From contig DKCO01000045.1 in NCBI GenBank assembly GCA_002452215.1, positions 1-61,941 of the forward strand: a stretch of DNA of 61,941 nt, written 5' to 3'. This DNA is from Spirochaetales bacterium UBA6872 (GTDB taxonomy: Bacteria > Spirochaetota > Spirochaetia > Sphaerochaetales > Sphaerochaetaceae). Shown here one piece after another: positions 50,442 through 57,850 of this stretch. Each line of letters starts with the position of its first letter. Positions within the stretch are counted from its first letter, which is position 1. The notes under the pieces were generated by a model. The model had not been told where the DNA came from. It saw nothing but the letters and a program-made list of their open reading frames with translations, and did not search any database. Both the position numbers and the translations under genes were made by a program.

Positions 50442-51595
50442 TAGTCTTTCTCCTTCACAAGGTAGCCGTCAACAGCACGCCATCCGATTGAAACAGCATC
50501 TTTCCATTCAATCTCAGGTCCATCATCCAAGTATGTTGTATGTTGCTTAAAGACTTTGATTATTTCGCCATTGTGCAATTTTACGAAGAACTTTGACTGG
50601 AATCCGGAATATACAGGCTCATCGACTATACCATGGAAAATATTCATGTTATCGTTGTGCGTGATTTTTTCATCGCTTAGCACAATTTGTATTTTCTCTG
50701 GTCTTATAGTGAATTGCAACTTTGCGCCCACTGCTTGAGGCTCTGAATCTGTGACAAGAACCTCTGCTTTAAGTTTAGGCACATAGACTTTGCACATGTA
50801 CTCATCTTTGTAAGCTTCGCATGAGAGTACTTCGCAATCAAAAATGTTTGTCTCGCCTATGAATCTTGCAACAAACTCTGTGGCAGGTGCCTCATAGATT
50901 TCATATGGAGTTCCGATTTGCAATGCTTTGCCATGATTCATGACAGCTATTCTATCCGATACAGACAAGGCCTCCGATTGGTCATGTGTCACATATATGA
51001 ATGTGATGCCGACTTTATCATGGATTCTATCTAGCTCAACAAGCAAATTCTGTCTCAGTTTTGCATCCAATGCCGACAGTGGCTCATCTAAAAGAAGAAC
51101 AGAAGGTTCGTTTATCAGTGCTCTTGCAATTGCCACTCTTTGCTTTTGGCCACCAGATAGCATATTCGGTTTTTTGTCGATATGCTCCTCAAGTTGAACA
51201 AGCTTCACATAGCTTCTTACTTTTTCATCGATAGACTTCTTGTCGATCTTCTTGAGCTTTAATGGAAAAGCAATATTGTCATAGACTGTCAAATGAGGAA
51301 AAAGGGCATATGTCTGGAAGACAGTATTGCTGCTTCTCTTCTCAGGAGGAAGCGATAGTATATTCTTGTCATCAAACAAGACTGAACCACTATCTGGGGA
51401 ATCAAAGCCAGCTATAATTCTTAAAAGGGTAGTCTTGCCACATCCAGATGGCCCTAGAAGCGAAAAGAATTCACCCTTTTCTATCCTCATGCTTACACTG
51501 TCCAAGGCTTTAAAGCCATCCTCATATTCCCTCGTGACATTTATCACAGTTACTGCCACGCCTTTCTTGACATTAGAGACAGAGTTGTTATCCAT
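50441..51595 (-). CDS. potA: Polyamine-type ABC ATPase, PotA-like
   Basis: 384 residues. Walker A GPSGCGKTT near 48, Q-loop VFQTYALFPHLTV near 93, signature LSGGQKQRVAIARAL near 147, Walker B LLLDEPLSALD and H-loop THDQSEAL are all intact. From about 250 there are TOBE regulatory domains (TIRPEKIQIV near 297). A GGGG-rich Shine-Dalgarno sequence precedes the ATG. The system probably imports polyamines, matching the dat-ddc and MTA genes nearby. The gap 51596-51785 to the next gene is AT-rich and shows no gene. Confidence 0.92.
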   Translation of the reverse strand: MDNNSVSNVKKGVAVTVINVTREYEDGFKALDSVSMRIEKGEFFSLLGPSGCGKTTLLRIIAGFDSPDSGSVLFDDKNILSLPPEKRSSNTVFQTYALFPHLTVYDNIAFPLKLKKIDKKSIDEKVRSYVKLVQLEEHIDKKPNMLSGGQKQRVAIARALINEPSVLLLDEPLSALDAKLRQNLLVELDRIHDKVGITFIYVTHDQSEALSVSDRIAVMNHGKALQIGTPYEIYEAPATEFVARFIGETNIFDCEVLSCEAYKDEYMCKVYVPKLKAEVLVTDSEPQAVGAKLQFTIRPEKIQIVLSDEKITHNDNMNIFHGIVDEPVYSGFQSKFFVKLHNGEIIKVFKQHTTYLDDGPEIEWKDAVSIGWRAVDGYLVKEKD

Positions 51596-51785
51596 TTCCC
51601 CATCCCCCTAAACACTAAGATTGGAAGCTTTGATAATGTCTAAGCTACAGTGCATTTATGCGCTAATTAACAACTTATGTCAATAAAAAAAGCCAAAATA
51701 TGCAATCTATGTTTATTAAACTGATTATCTTCTTTTAGCAAAAAGAATTATGTGTATAGCAATTTGGATAACCAAAATTTCAACT

Positions 51786-51813
51786 TTGTTTGATTGGGTT
51801 TTTCGATTATAAT
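51786..51813 (+). promoter_or_regulatory. Leaderless promoter of the methyltransferase-like gene
   Basis: TTGTTT (51786-51791), 16-base spacer, consensus TATAAT (51808-51813), seven bases, ATG at 51821. No Shine-Dalgarno sequence. Confidence 0.6.
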
Positions 51814-51820
51814 TTTTCAT

Positions 51821-52411
51821 ATGAAGACACATCTTGGACAATGGATTGAGGATAACGCGGGGCTTTTTCGTTATGCATCTGATGTTAAAGTCATGAAAGA
51901 AAGTGCAAATAAGATACTTCTTTCTGGTGGAGTATCAGCAATGATGGCTGGAGTTTATCGAACACTGTATCCACAGGCAGAGATTGATACTGTGGATATT
52001 AGGGATGACTATCTTTCGGACGCAAAGTCTGAGTGTCATGATGCGATTGTCATAAATGAGCCATTCAATGGCTATTACTCTAAGGATACATATGATATAG
52101 TGCTGTCGCTATTGGCGATAAACACATTGGATACAAGGGAGCTGACACCTTATCTATACAATATTCATGATTCGCTAAAAGTTGGTGGATGTCTTTACCT
52201 TTCTTTTCCAGATGCTGTTGCACCGACTGCTATGGAGAAAAACCTCTATCCAGCTTGGTATTCCATGGATGAGGAAATCTATATGAAATACTATATGGCT
52301 GACGATGTGGTAAGGGCATTGTCTATTATCGGTTTTGATATCAAAGCAATCGAAGCTGACAAGAATCCAGAGCTGGATCATGTGGTTTCAGTCATTGCTG
52401 TGAAGAAATGA
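51821..52411 (+). CDS. Methyltransferase-like protein
   Basis: 196 residues. KILLSGGVSAMMAGVYRTLY near 30 takes the place of the SAM-binding G-loop, TVDIRDDYL near 58 of the acidic strand 2 end, and DIVLSLLAINTLD near 92 of motif IV, giving the Rossmann order of class I methyltransferases. The glycine-rich loop is weak, so SAM binding is uncertain. No target can be named. ATG 51821 is chosen because TATAAT ends seven bases before it; the frame also runs back to 51794. Confidence 0.6.
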   Translation: MKTHLGQWIEDNAGLFRYASDVKVMKESANKILLSGGVSAMMAGVYRTLYPQAEIDTVDIRDDYLSDAKSECHDAIVINEPFNGYYSKDTYDIVLSLLAINTLDTRELTPYLYNIHDSLKVGGCLYLSFPDAVAPTAMEKNLYPAWYSMDEEIYMKYYMADDVVRALSIIGFDIKAIEADKNPELDHVVSVIAVKK

Positions 52412-52415
52412 ACTA

Positions 52416-52444
52416 TTGACCGTTTTTGATACTTAAGCTAAGAT
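52416..52444 (+). promoter_or_regulatory. Promoter of the zinc-ribbon gene
   Basis: TTGACC (52416-52421), 17-base spacer, TAAGAT (52439-52444), about 34 bases before the ATG at 52478, which has an AAGGAG site. Confidence 0.55.
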
Positions 52445-52477
52445 TTTCAACAGTCAATTCATTACAAGGAGCGAGAA

Positions 52478-52642
52478 ATGTCCAAAGCACATAGAGGAAC
52501 AGGTATAAGAGATCAATTCAACAACGGAAGAGGTGAGTGTCCAGTTTGCAAGAGAACAGCAATCAAATGCCTATATGAGAAAGAAATCGATGGAGCTAAG
52601 GTTAAGATTTGCAAAGAGTGCAATTCGAAGCTATCAAAGTAG
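52478..52642 (+). CDS. 54-residue zinc-ribbon protein
   Basis: A short but convincing gene. It has AAGGAG seven bases before the ATG, a promoter, and the sequence SKAHRGTGIRDQFNNGRGE, then CPVCKR (21-26) and CKECN (45-49). Four cysteines in two CxxC pairs form a zinc ribbon; the N-terminal part is basic. Similar small proteins occur in treponemes by my recall. It may bind RNA or DNA or serve as a ribosome-linked factor; function unknown. The next gene starts nine bases after its stop. Confidence 0.85.
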   Translation: MSKAHRGTGIRDQFNNGRGECPVCKRTAIKCLYEKEIDGAKVKICKECNSKLSK

Positions 52643-52651
52643 TTTTTTTCT

Positions 52652-53074
52652 ATGTTTAAGCTGTTTGGTAATAAGAGAAAATGCAAATTACCAGATGAAG
52701 TGAGGGTGCAATATTCTGCATCCTCGTTTTCTTTCACAGAGGGTGATGTTTTTTCATGCTCTTGTGCCGATGACGCAAAAGATGTGATGAAAGAGAAACA
52801 AGGCTATGCTGTCATTCTCATTCCTGGTTTGGATCTTCTCTCTGAGCCAAAACCTTGGGTCAGAGTGCTTTCGATGGCTAGTTTTGTTCTCGTACTTGGC
52901 AACAAAGATGAAAAGTATCTTAAGAGGTTTCTATCTCTTCTCGATGCGCAAGTTTTTTCACCACTGCCTAAAGCTCTTTCCGGATCGATATGTGTAAATG
53001 ACCAGGAAGAAGCACGAGATATCATTCAAGCATTGCCATACAGCGAAAAATGCATAACGATTATATCGGAGTAA
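52652..53074 (+). CDS. Hypothetical protein upstream of yicC
   Basis: 140 residues with mixed alpha/beta composition. It begins MFKLFGNKRKCKLPDEVRV and contains a hydrophobic strand (YAVILIPGLDLL) and a second one (SFVLVLGNKDEKYLKRFL), as in a small Rossmann-like or flavodoxin-like fold. No motif is recognised. There is no Shine-Dalgarno sequence; it is probably translated after the zinc-ribbon gene and leads into yicC, three bases later. Confidence 0.6.
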   Translation: MFKLFGNKRKCKLPDEVRVQYSASSFSFTEGDVFSCSCADDAKDVMKEKQGYAVILIPGLDLLSEPKPWVRVLSMASFVLVLGNKDEKYLKRFLSLLDAQVFSPLPKALSGSICVNDQEEARDIIQALPYSEKCITIISE

Positions 53075-53077
53075 AAT

Positions 53078-53941
53078 ATGAAATCGATGACTGGCTATGG
53101 CTATGGCCTATTCAAAAACGATGACTATTGCATAGAGATAGAGATTAAGAGCTACAATAATCGCTATCTTGATACATGCTTTAGTTTGAATCCTCTATTA
53201 TCTTCTTTTGAATCATATATTCAACAAGAGATAAAAAAGGTCGCATCTCGTGGACATCTGGATATATTGGTTAAACTGAGGGTTATTCATTCTGGCACGA
53301 CTCTTTCTCTTGATGAAGCTTTGCTTGGAGAATATAAGAATGTCTACAATGAAATTTCAAGGATAACAGAGCAAAGGCCATCTTTCAGTGATTATGCCAA
53401 TATCGAAAATCTGATTGTTGTCGAGAAATCAAGTGACCAATCAGTTTATCAAGAAGGTGTAGAAAGCGCGCTTTCTGATGCTTTGAAGATGTTGGAAGAG
53501 TCGAAAGAAAGGGATGGTATTGGTACAAGAAAAGATCTTGTTAGACTTGGTCGGAATTTCTCGAATGCTGTTGATTTTGTTTATAGCAAATCAGGTGAGC
53601 TGGAGAATTTCTTCAAAGATATACTTTTGAAAAAATTCAATGAGCTTGTAGCCGAATTCAGCTCTGATGATCCACGATTTCTTTCTGAAGTTGCAGCTCT
53701 TCTAGTAAAATATTCAATCAACGAAGAGATATCTAGGCTTAAAGTGCATATTGAAGAATACAATAGGCTATTGTTTTTAGATGAGCCTGTTGGCAAGAAG
53801 CTTGATTTTCTTTGCCAAGAGATGAACAGAGAGTGCAATACAATTGCATCCAAATCGCAACTTGCTGAGATAAACTTGAAAGTTGTGGAAATGAAGGATA
53901 ACCTCGAGAACATCAGAGAACAAATAAGGAACATAGAATGA
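53078..53941 (+). CDS. yicC: YicC/YloC endoribonuclease-family protein
   Basis: 287 residues. MKSMTGYGYG at the start, IEIKSYNNRYLDTCFSL near 22 and the C-terminal GKKLDFLCQEMNRECNTIASKS near 240 are family signatures. YicC is an endoribonuclease that affects sRNA stability. It is followed by a cytidylate kinase with an ATGA overlap, at the place where gmk normally stands. CGGAG precedes the ATG. Confidence 0.95.
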   Translation: MKSMTGYGYGLFKNDDYCIEIEIKSYNNRYLDTCFSLNPLLSSFESYIQQEIKKVASRGHLDILVKLRVIHSGTTLSLDEALLGEYKNVYNEISRITEQRPSFSDYANIENLIVVEKSSDQSVYQEGVESALSDALKMLEESKERDGIGTRKDLVRLGRNFSNAVDFVYSKSGELENFFKDILLKKFNELVAEFSSDDPRFLSEVAALLVKYSINEEISRLKVHIEEYNRLLFLDEPVGKKLDFLCQEMNRECNTIASKSQLAEINLKVVEMKDNLENIREQIRNIE

Positions 53942-54459
53942 GAATAGCGATCTCCTCGAAATCAGGTTGTGGAAATACTACTGTAACAACTCTTCTTTCA
54001 AAACGACTTGGATATCCAATGGTCAACTTCACTTTCAGGCAGATGGCAGCTGAGAGAGGAATTGATTTTTGGGATTTTTGCAAACTTGCTGAGAAGGATT
54101 TTGAAATAGACAGAGAGCTCGATAGAAGACAAGTTGAGATGGCTATGAAAGAAGATAATTGTATTCTAGGCTCTCGACTTGCAATCTGGATGCTAAAAGA
54201 TGCTGACTTGAAGGTTTATCTCACGGCTAGCGAAGAAACTCGTGCCAGCAGAGTCCTTAAGCGTGAGGGAGGGACTTTCGAAGAGAGGTATAATCAAACA
54301 GTAAGAAGGGACAATAACGATACAAAGCGTTATAAAGCTATATACGGAATTGATAATACAAGTGCAGACGAAGTTGCTGATCTTGTGATTTCAACAGATG
54401 ACAAGACTCCGGAGGAGATAGTAGACTTGATCATCGATAAAATTAAAACAATTAAATAG
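53938..54459 (+). CDS. cmk: Archaeal-type cytidylate kinase
   Basis: 173 residues. The P-loop is SSKSGCGNTTV near residue 7-17, and the rest (KAEKDF-like LAEKDFEIDRELDRRQ near 53, GSRLAIWMLKDADLKVYLTASEETRASRV near 79) matches the short archaeal/spirochaete CMP kinase. It phosphorylates CMP and dCMP to the diphosphates. It sits between yicC and rpoZ, where most bacteria have guanylate kinase; gmk is not in the window. Confidence 0.85.
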   Translation: MRIAISSKSGCGNTTVTTLLSKRLGYPMVNFTFRQMAAERGIDFWDFCKLAEKDFEIDRELDRRQVEMAMKEDNCILGSRLAIWMLKDADLKVYLTASEETRASRVLKREGGTFEERYNQTVRRDNNDTKRYKAIYGIDNTSADEVADLVISTDDKTPEEIVDLIIDKIKTIK

Positions 54460-54521
54460 CCACTTGAAGACACATAAGTATTTTGAGTATTATAATAAAG
54501 TTATAAATCTAAGGAGCAATG

Positions 54522-54719
54522 ATGAGCATTCCACTAAATACACTAATTGATAATGAATCCAATGTTTACGAGATGACTTGTGTAGCAATAAAGGAAGCTG
54601 ATATCTATTCATCTACAGATATGAGAGAAGATATTGAAAAGAAAGGTGAGAAGGTTGTTTCGGTTGTTCTCACACGTGCACTCAATAATGAAATAGAGTA
54701 TACAGAGGGTGAAAACTAA
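54522..54719 (+). CDS. rpoZ: RNA polymerase omega subunit
   Basis: 65 residues. MSIPLNTLIDNESNVYEMTC and VVSVVLTRALNNEIEY resemble the omega subunit in its spirochaete form. It stabilises the beta' subunit and assembly of RNA polymerase. AAGGAG precedes the start; ATG 54522 has better spacing than 54519. Position after yicC and a nucleotide kinase is the normal location of rpoZ. miaA starts before its stop. Confidence 0.72.
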   Translation: MSIPLNTLIDNESNVYEMTCVAIKEADIYSSTDMREDIEKKGEKVVSVVLTRALNNEIEYTEGEN

Positions 54720-55626
54720 ACCAAAAGCCATCGCTTTGTTTGGGCCTACCGCCGTTGGAAAGACCGCGCTGACAGAGGTGCTTTTCTCTTCTGGCTATGA
54801 GATTATCAATTGCGATTCGGTCCAAGTCTATAAGGGACTTGATATTGGTTCTGCAAAGCCTGAAAAGGAACTTCAAAAGAAGATAGTACATCATCTATTG
54901 GATATAAGAGAACCCCACCAGCAATATACTGTTGGGGATTTTCTTAATGACGCTGAGACACTTGTAAAAGAGATAAATGAAAGAGGCAAAATTCCAATTT
55001 TGACTGGAGGAACAGCCTACTATTTCAAACAATTCATATATGGGCAGGCAAAGACACCTGCTGTCGATATCAATATAAGAGAAAAAGTCAGGGATTTGAT
55101 TGCTCAAAATGGAAACCAATGGGCTTATTCAGAGCTTAGGAAAGTCGATTTTATCTCCTATGAACGAATAAACAAAAACGACATCTATAGGCTTTCAAGA
55201 GCATTGGAGGTTTTCTATCAGACAGGGAAACCGCTTTCTTCGTTTCCCCTTGGAAGTGAGATCAGAGAAGATATCGATTTTTTGATAATCGGACTTTCGA
55301 GGGAGAAAAAGATCCTTGATGAGAGAATCGACTTCCGTGTCGAGCAAATGTTCAATGATGGTCTATATGGAGAGGTCAAGGGTTTGATTGCGAATGGAGC
55401 AGATGCAACAATGCCAGCAATGAAAGCAATTGGATACAAGGAGTTCTTCGTTGCAAAAGAAAGTGGAGAGATGAATATCAGCGAGATTAAAGCTTTGATT
55501 GCCAAGAATTCTCGCCAATATGCAAAGAGGCAAATGACATTCTTTCGTTCATTCAAAGATGCATTATTCTTCTCTCCTGATGATGTCCAAGCGATTGATA
55601 GTGCCGTTAAGAATTTTCTAAGTTGA
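54709..55626 (+). CDS. miaA: tRNA dimethylallyltransferase
   Basis: 305 residues. P-loop ALFGPTAVGKTALTE near 9, NCDSVQVYKGLDIGSAKP near 33, ILTGGTAYYFKQFI near 99 and the C-terminal KNSRQYAKRQMTFFR near 265 are complete MiaA signatures. It adds the isopentenyl group to A37 of tRNAs reading UNN codons. GTG 54709 overlaps rpoZ by 11 bases. The 3' end overlaps the convergent pseudokinase gene by nine bases. Confidence 0.96.
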   Translation: MKTKPKAIALFGPTAVGKTALTEVLFSSGYEIINCDSVQVYKGLDIGSAKPEKELQKKIVHHLLDIREPHQQYTVGDFLNDAETLVKEINERGKIPILTGGTAYYFKQFIYGQAKTPAVDINIREKVRDLIAQNGNQWAYSELRKVDFISYERINKNDIYRLSRALEVFYQTGKPLSSFPLGSEIREDIDFLIIGLSREKKILDERIDFRVEQMFNDGLYGEVKGLIANGADATMPAMKAIGYKEFFVAKESGEMNISEIKALIAKNSRQYAKRQMTFFRSFKDALFFSPDDVQAIDSAVKNFLS

Positions 55627-57120
55627 TCCTAGCAATTTCTCCATTGCGCTTTGCTCTGCATATGTCTCAACAAGTTCATATCCGATGTACTCATATTTAG
55701 ATATCTCTATTTCAGTTACAGTCCACCATCCTCGTTTGGACCATTCGAATGTGAAATCCTCGTCTACATCATACATGTATACAACTGTATATCCTTCTGG
55801 AATATCGATTTTAAGGCTATCATCATCGCTGTATGGCGAATACCAAGTGCCGCTTGCTCTTACTTTGTTATCGCCAATTGTTGTTATTTCATTTATATCA
55901 GCACCGTAAATGAAACTTGTGGATGGTATTGCTGGTTTTCCTTCATCGAGCCATGAGTCGAGATTTACAGCTGGATTTATAGACTCGTATGCAGCTCTTG
56001 TTTGCTTGTTCACATAAAGTCCCATCACAGCATTGTATTGAGGTGCTTGGGCTTTGAATGCATTGTTTTCCATGTTTGATGGATCAATGTTGTTCATATT
56101 CTTGAAGAAGTTTTCAACAATTTCAATTTGGCTCATGTCTCTCGTATATGGGGCCGATAGCTTTGACTTCAAAATTGTTCCAGCGATTGTAGATACAACT
56201 AGTAAAACCGCAACAAGCGAAAGTATCAAAGTGCCTTTGATTCTCCAGAAATTCCTTTTTTTGGCTTTTGTTTCTATCTTCTTGAAAAAATGCTTGAACT
56301 GTTCTGTTTCCTCGCATTTATCTATCGCTTCTTCCCTCTCTTCTAAGGTCCTGTTTTTGAAATCCCAGCTAAGGCTATCACATCTTTTTATGAACCAGGA
56401 GAGATTTTCATTGGCTTTTCTGTTTCCTGATATATCTCTCATCTGGCGCTCCTTCGCATGCAAAATAAACTCTATGAAGCCCAGTACCTTCCCATCTATC
56501 TTTGGTTCATACCACGATAGTGGAACTTCATCATAGTCCGATATCCTTATGTCTTTGTTTTCGTAAGGAAGTCTTCCTGAAATGGACCAGTACATGAGTT
56601 CAGCCATCTCTTGGATAAGAGTAAATCCTTTCTCTGTATTCTTTTTTTTCAAGGCGCCTAGATCTTTATCCCAGCAATCGCCGATTTTAGAGATTGCTAT
56701 CAACGCACCCATATCAGGTGGGAGAATAAGGATTTTTCTTTCATCAATGATATATACTCTGTACAATGGAAAAACGCCAACAGCCATATCCAAAAAGTCA
56801 TTGCTTGCTTTCATGATGCCATATGCAAGATCCCTGATAAGAGAGAGTGCTATCTCTCTATGCTTTGTCGTTATTGTCTCGAATGGCTCTATGTTTGCCT
56901 TGTCGAAGTAGACATATTGGTATTTTTGATCTTTTGTTACACCTCTCCAATAAAAAGGCCTTATCTCTTCTCTGTCAATAATCATGCCATTTTGTCTTTC
57001 AGCTTGCATGATGTGCTTTGGTACTCCGCTTGCCTCTGGCCCGATATTGATTGCAGAATACTCTATACCATTTAGGTTTATCGTAGTTATATTGTTTTCG
57101 ATAGTTCTTGTTTCTTTCAT
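55618..57120 (-). CDS. Membrane protein with pseudokinase-like cytoplasmic domain
   Basis: 500 residues. Residues about 1-290 resemble a protein kinase lobe: ILILPPDMGALIAIS near 145 stands where DFG is expected, MAELMYWSISGRLPYEN near 178 fits the alphaF/GRLPF region, and FIEFILHAKERQMRDIS near 218 the helix before the final arginine. Catalytic HRD and VAIK lysine are not seen, so it is probably a pseudokinase. One membrane segment (about 293-317, LILSLVAVLLVVSTIAGTIL) is followed by an outside domain with SFIYGADINEI. Start 57120 is preferred (AAGGAA upstream). Function unknown. Confidence 0.6.
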   Translation of the reverse strand: MKETRTIENNITTINLNGIEYSAINIGPEASGVPKHIMQAERQNGMIIDREEIRPFYWRGVTKDQKYQYVYFDKANIEPFETITTKHREIALSLIRDLAYGIMKASNDFLDMAVGVFPLYRVYIIDERKILILPPDMGALIAISKIGDCWDKDLGALKKKNTEKGFTLIQEMAELMYWSISGRLPYENKDIRISDYDEVPLSWYEPKIDGKVLGFIEFILHAKERQMRDISGNRKANENLSWFIKRCDSLSWDFKNRTLEEREEAIDKCEETEQFKHFFKKIETKAKKRNFWRIKGTLILSLVAVLLVVSTIAGTILKSKLSAPYTRDMSQIEIVENFFKNMNNIDPSNMENNAFKAQAPQYNAVMGLYVNKQTRAAYESINPAVNLDSWLDEGKPAIPSTSFIYGADINEITTIGDNKVRASGTWYSPYSDDDSLKIDIPEGYTVVYMYDVDEDFTFEWSKRGWWTVTEIEISKYEYIGYELVETYAEQSAMEKLLGST

Positions 57121-57121
57121 C

Positions 57122-57850
57122 TTAGTTTGATTCCTTGCAAAATGATGCATGGCCGGTTATCGTGTCATCATCGATTGAGACTAGCATTCTCCACTTTCCT
57201 GGTATAACCCTTGAAAGTGCATCGATAATTGCACTTGCGCATATGCCATTTTGTCCTTTTCTATAGCTGTCGAGAAGATTTTGTCCATTTTCCAGCATTG
57301 AAATCGACTTTTCTTTCTCTTTTTTTAAATCCTCACTAGCAACTATACCAGTCAAATTTGAGGAAATTATGAAGAATGTGTTGTTATTGTCCCATCTTTT
57401 GATCAGATGAGCAACTTTTTTGCTTTCAGATGCGTCTTTTGCACTTACATAGACTAGCGCTAGTGTTGAGTGAGGACAGGATGTTTGCACAAATGGGATA
57501 ATAAGCTCTGCAGAATATTCCTCTTCTCTATAATAATGGCATTTTTTCAATCCTAAATCCTCAAGCTCTATGGTTCCAAGCGGTGTTTCAATCTTGTCAT
57601 CCGATTCGAAGGCAATATAGTCACTATCTTGCAAAAGCTTCTCCGAGTGCAACGGCAAGAGAGCAATAATTCTCGAGTTGTCGGGAATGTGGCTAAAAAC
57701 TTCTTGATATGATTTGTAGCATTTCCTTAAATCTTGATGGGGAACAATGAATGCTCTTTTTTTCTCTTTTTTCTCAAGGGGAAAGCAAAGATCTAGAAGT
57801 TGCTTTTTTTCAGAAGGGTAGAATATGCTCTCATGATATGTCTTTCTCAT
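57122..57850 (-). CDS. MEMO/AmmeMemoRadiSam B-like protein
   Basis: 242 residues. YHESIFYPSEKKQLLDLCF (usual FYP.d..L) at the start, AFIVPHQDLRKCYKSYQEVF near 33, RIIALLPLHSEKLL near 61 and ETPLGTIELEDL near 88 follow the MEMO fold, a copper-binding or dioxygenase-like relative. Histidines at PHQ and LHSE match two ligand positions. Sequence is divergent, and the usual radical-SAM and AMMECR1 partners are absent. Its four-base overlap with the NFACT gene and one-base gap to the pseudokinase gene suggest one operon. Confidence 0.6.
   Translation of the reverse strand: MRKTYHESIFYPSEKKQLLDLCFPLEKKEKKRAFIVPHQDLRKCYKSYQEVFSHIPDNSRIIALLPLHSEKLLQDSDYIAFESDDKIETPLGTIELEDLGLKKCHYYREEEYSAELIIPFVQTSCPHSTLALVYVSAKDASESKKVAHLIKRWDNNNTFFIISSNLTGIVASEDLKKEKEKSISMLENGQNLLDSYRKGQNGICASAIIDALSRVIPGKWRMLVSIDDDTITGHASFCKESN

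Noticed and set aside
47052..51595. Single operon from MTA genes to the polyamine importer
   Set aside because: The two gene sets are convergent and cannot share a transcript.
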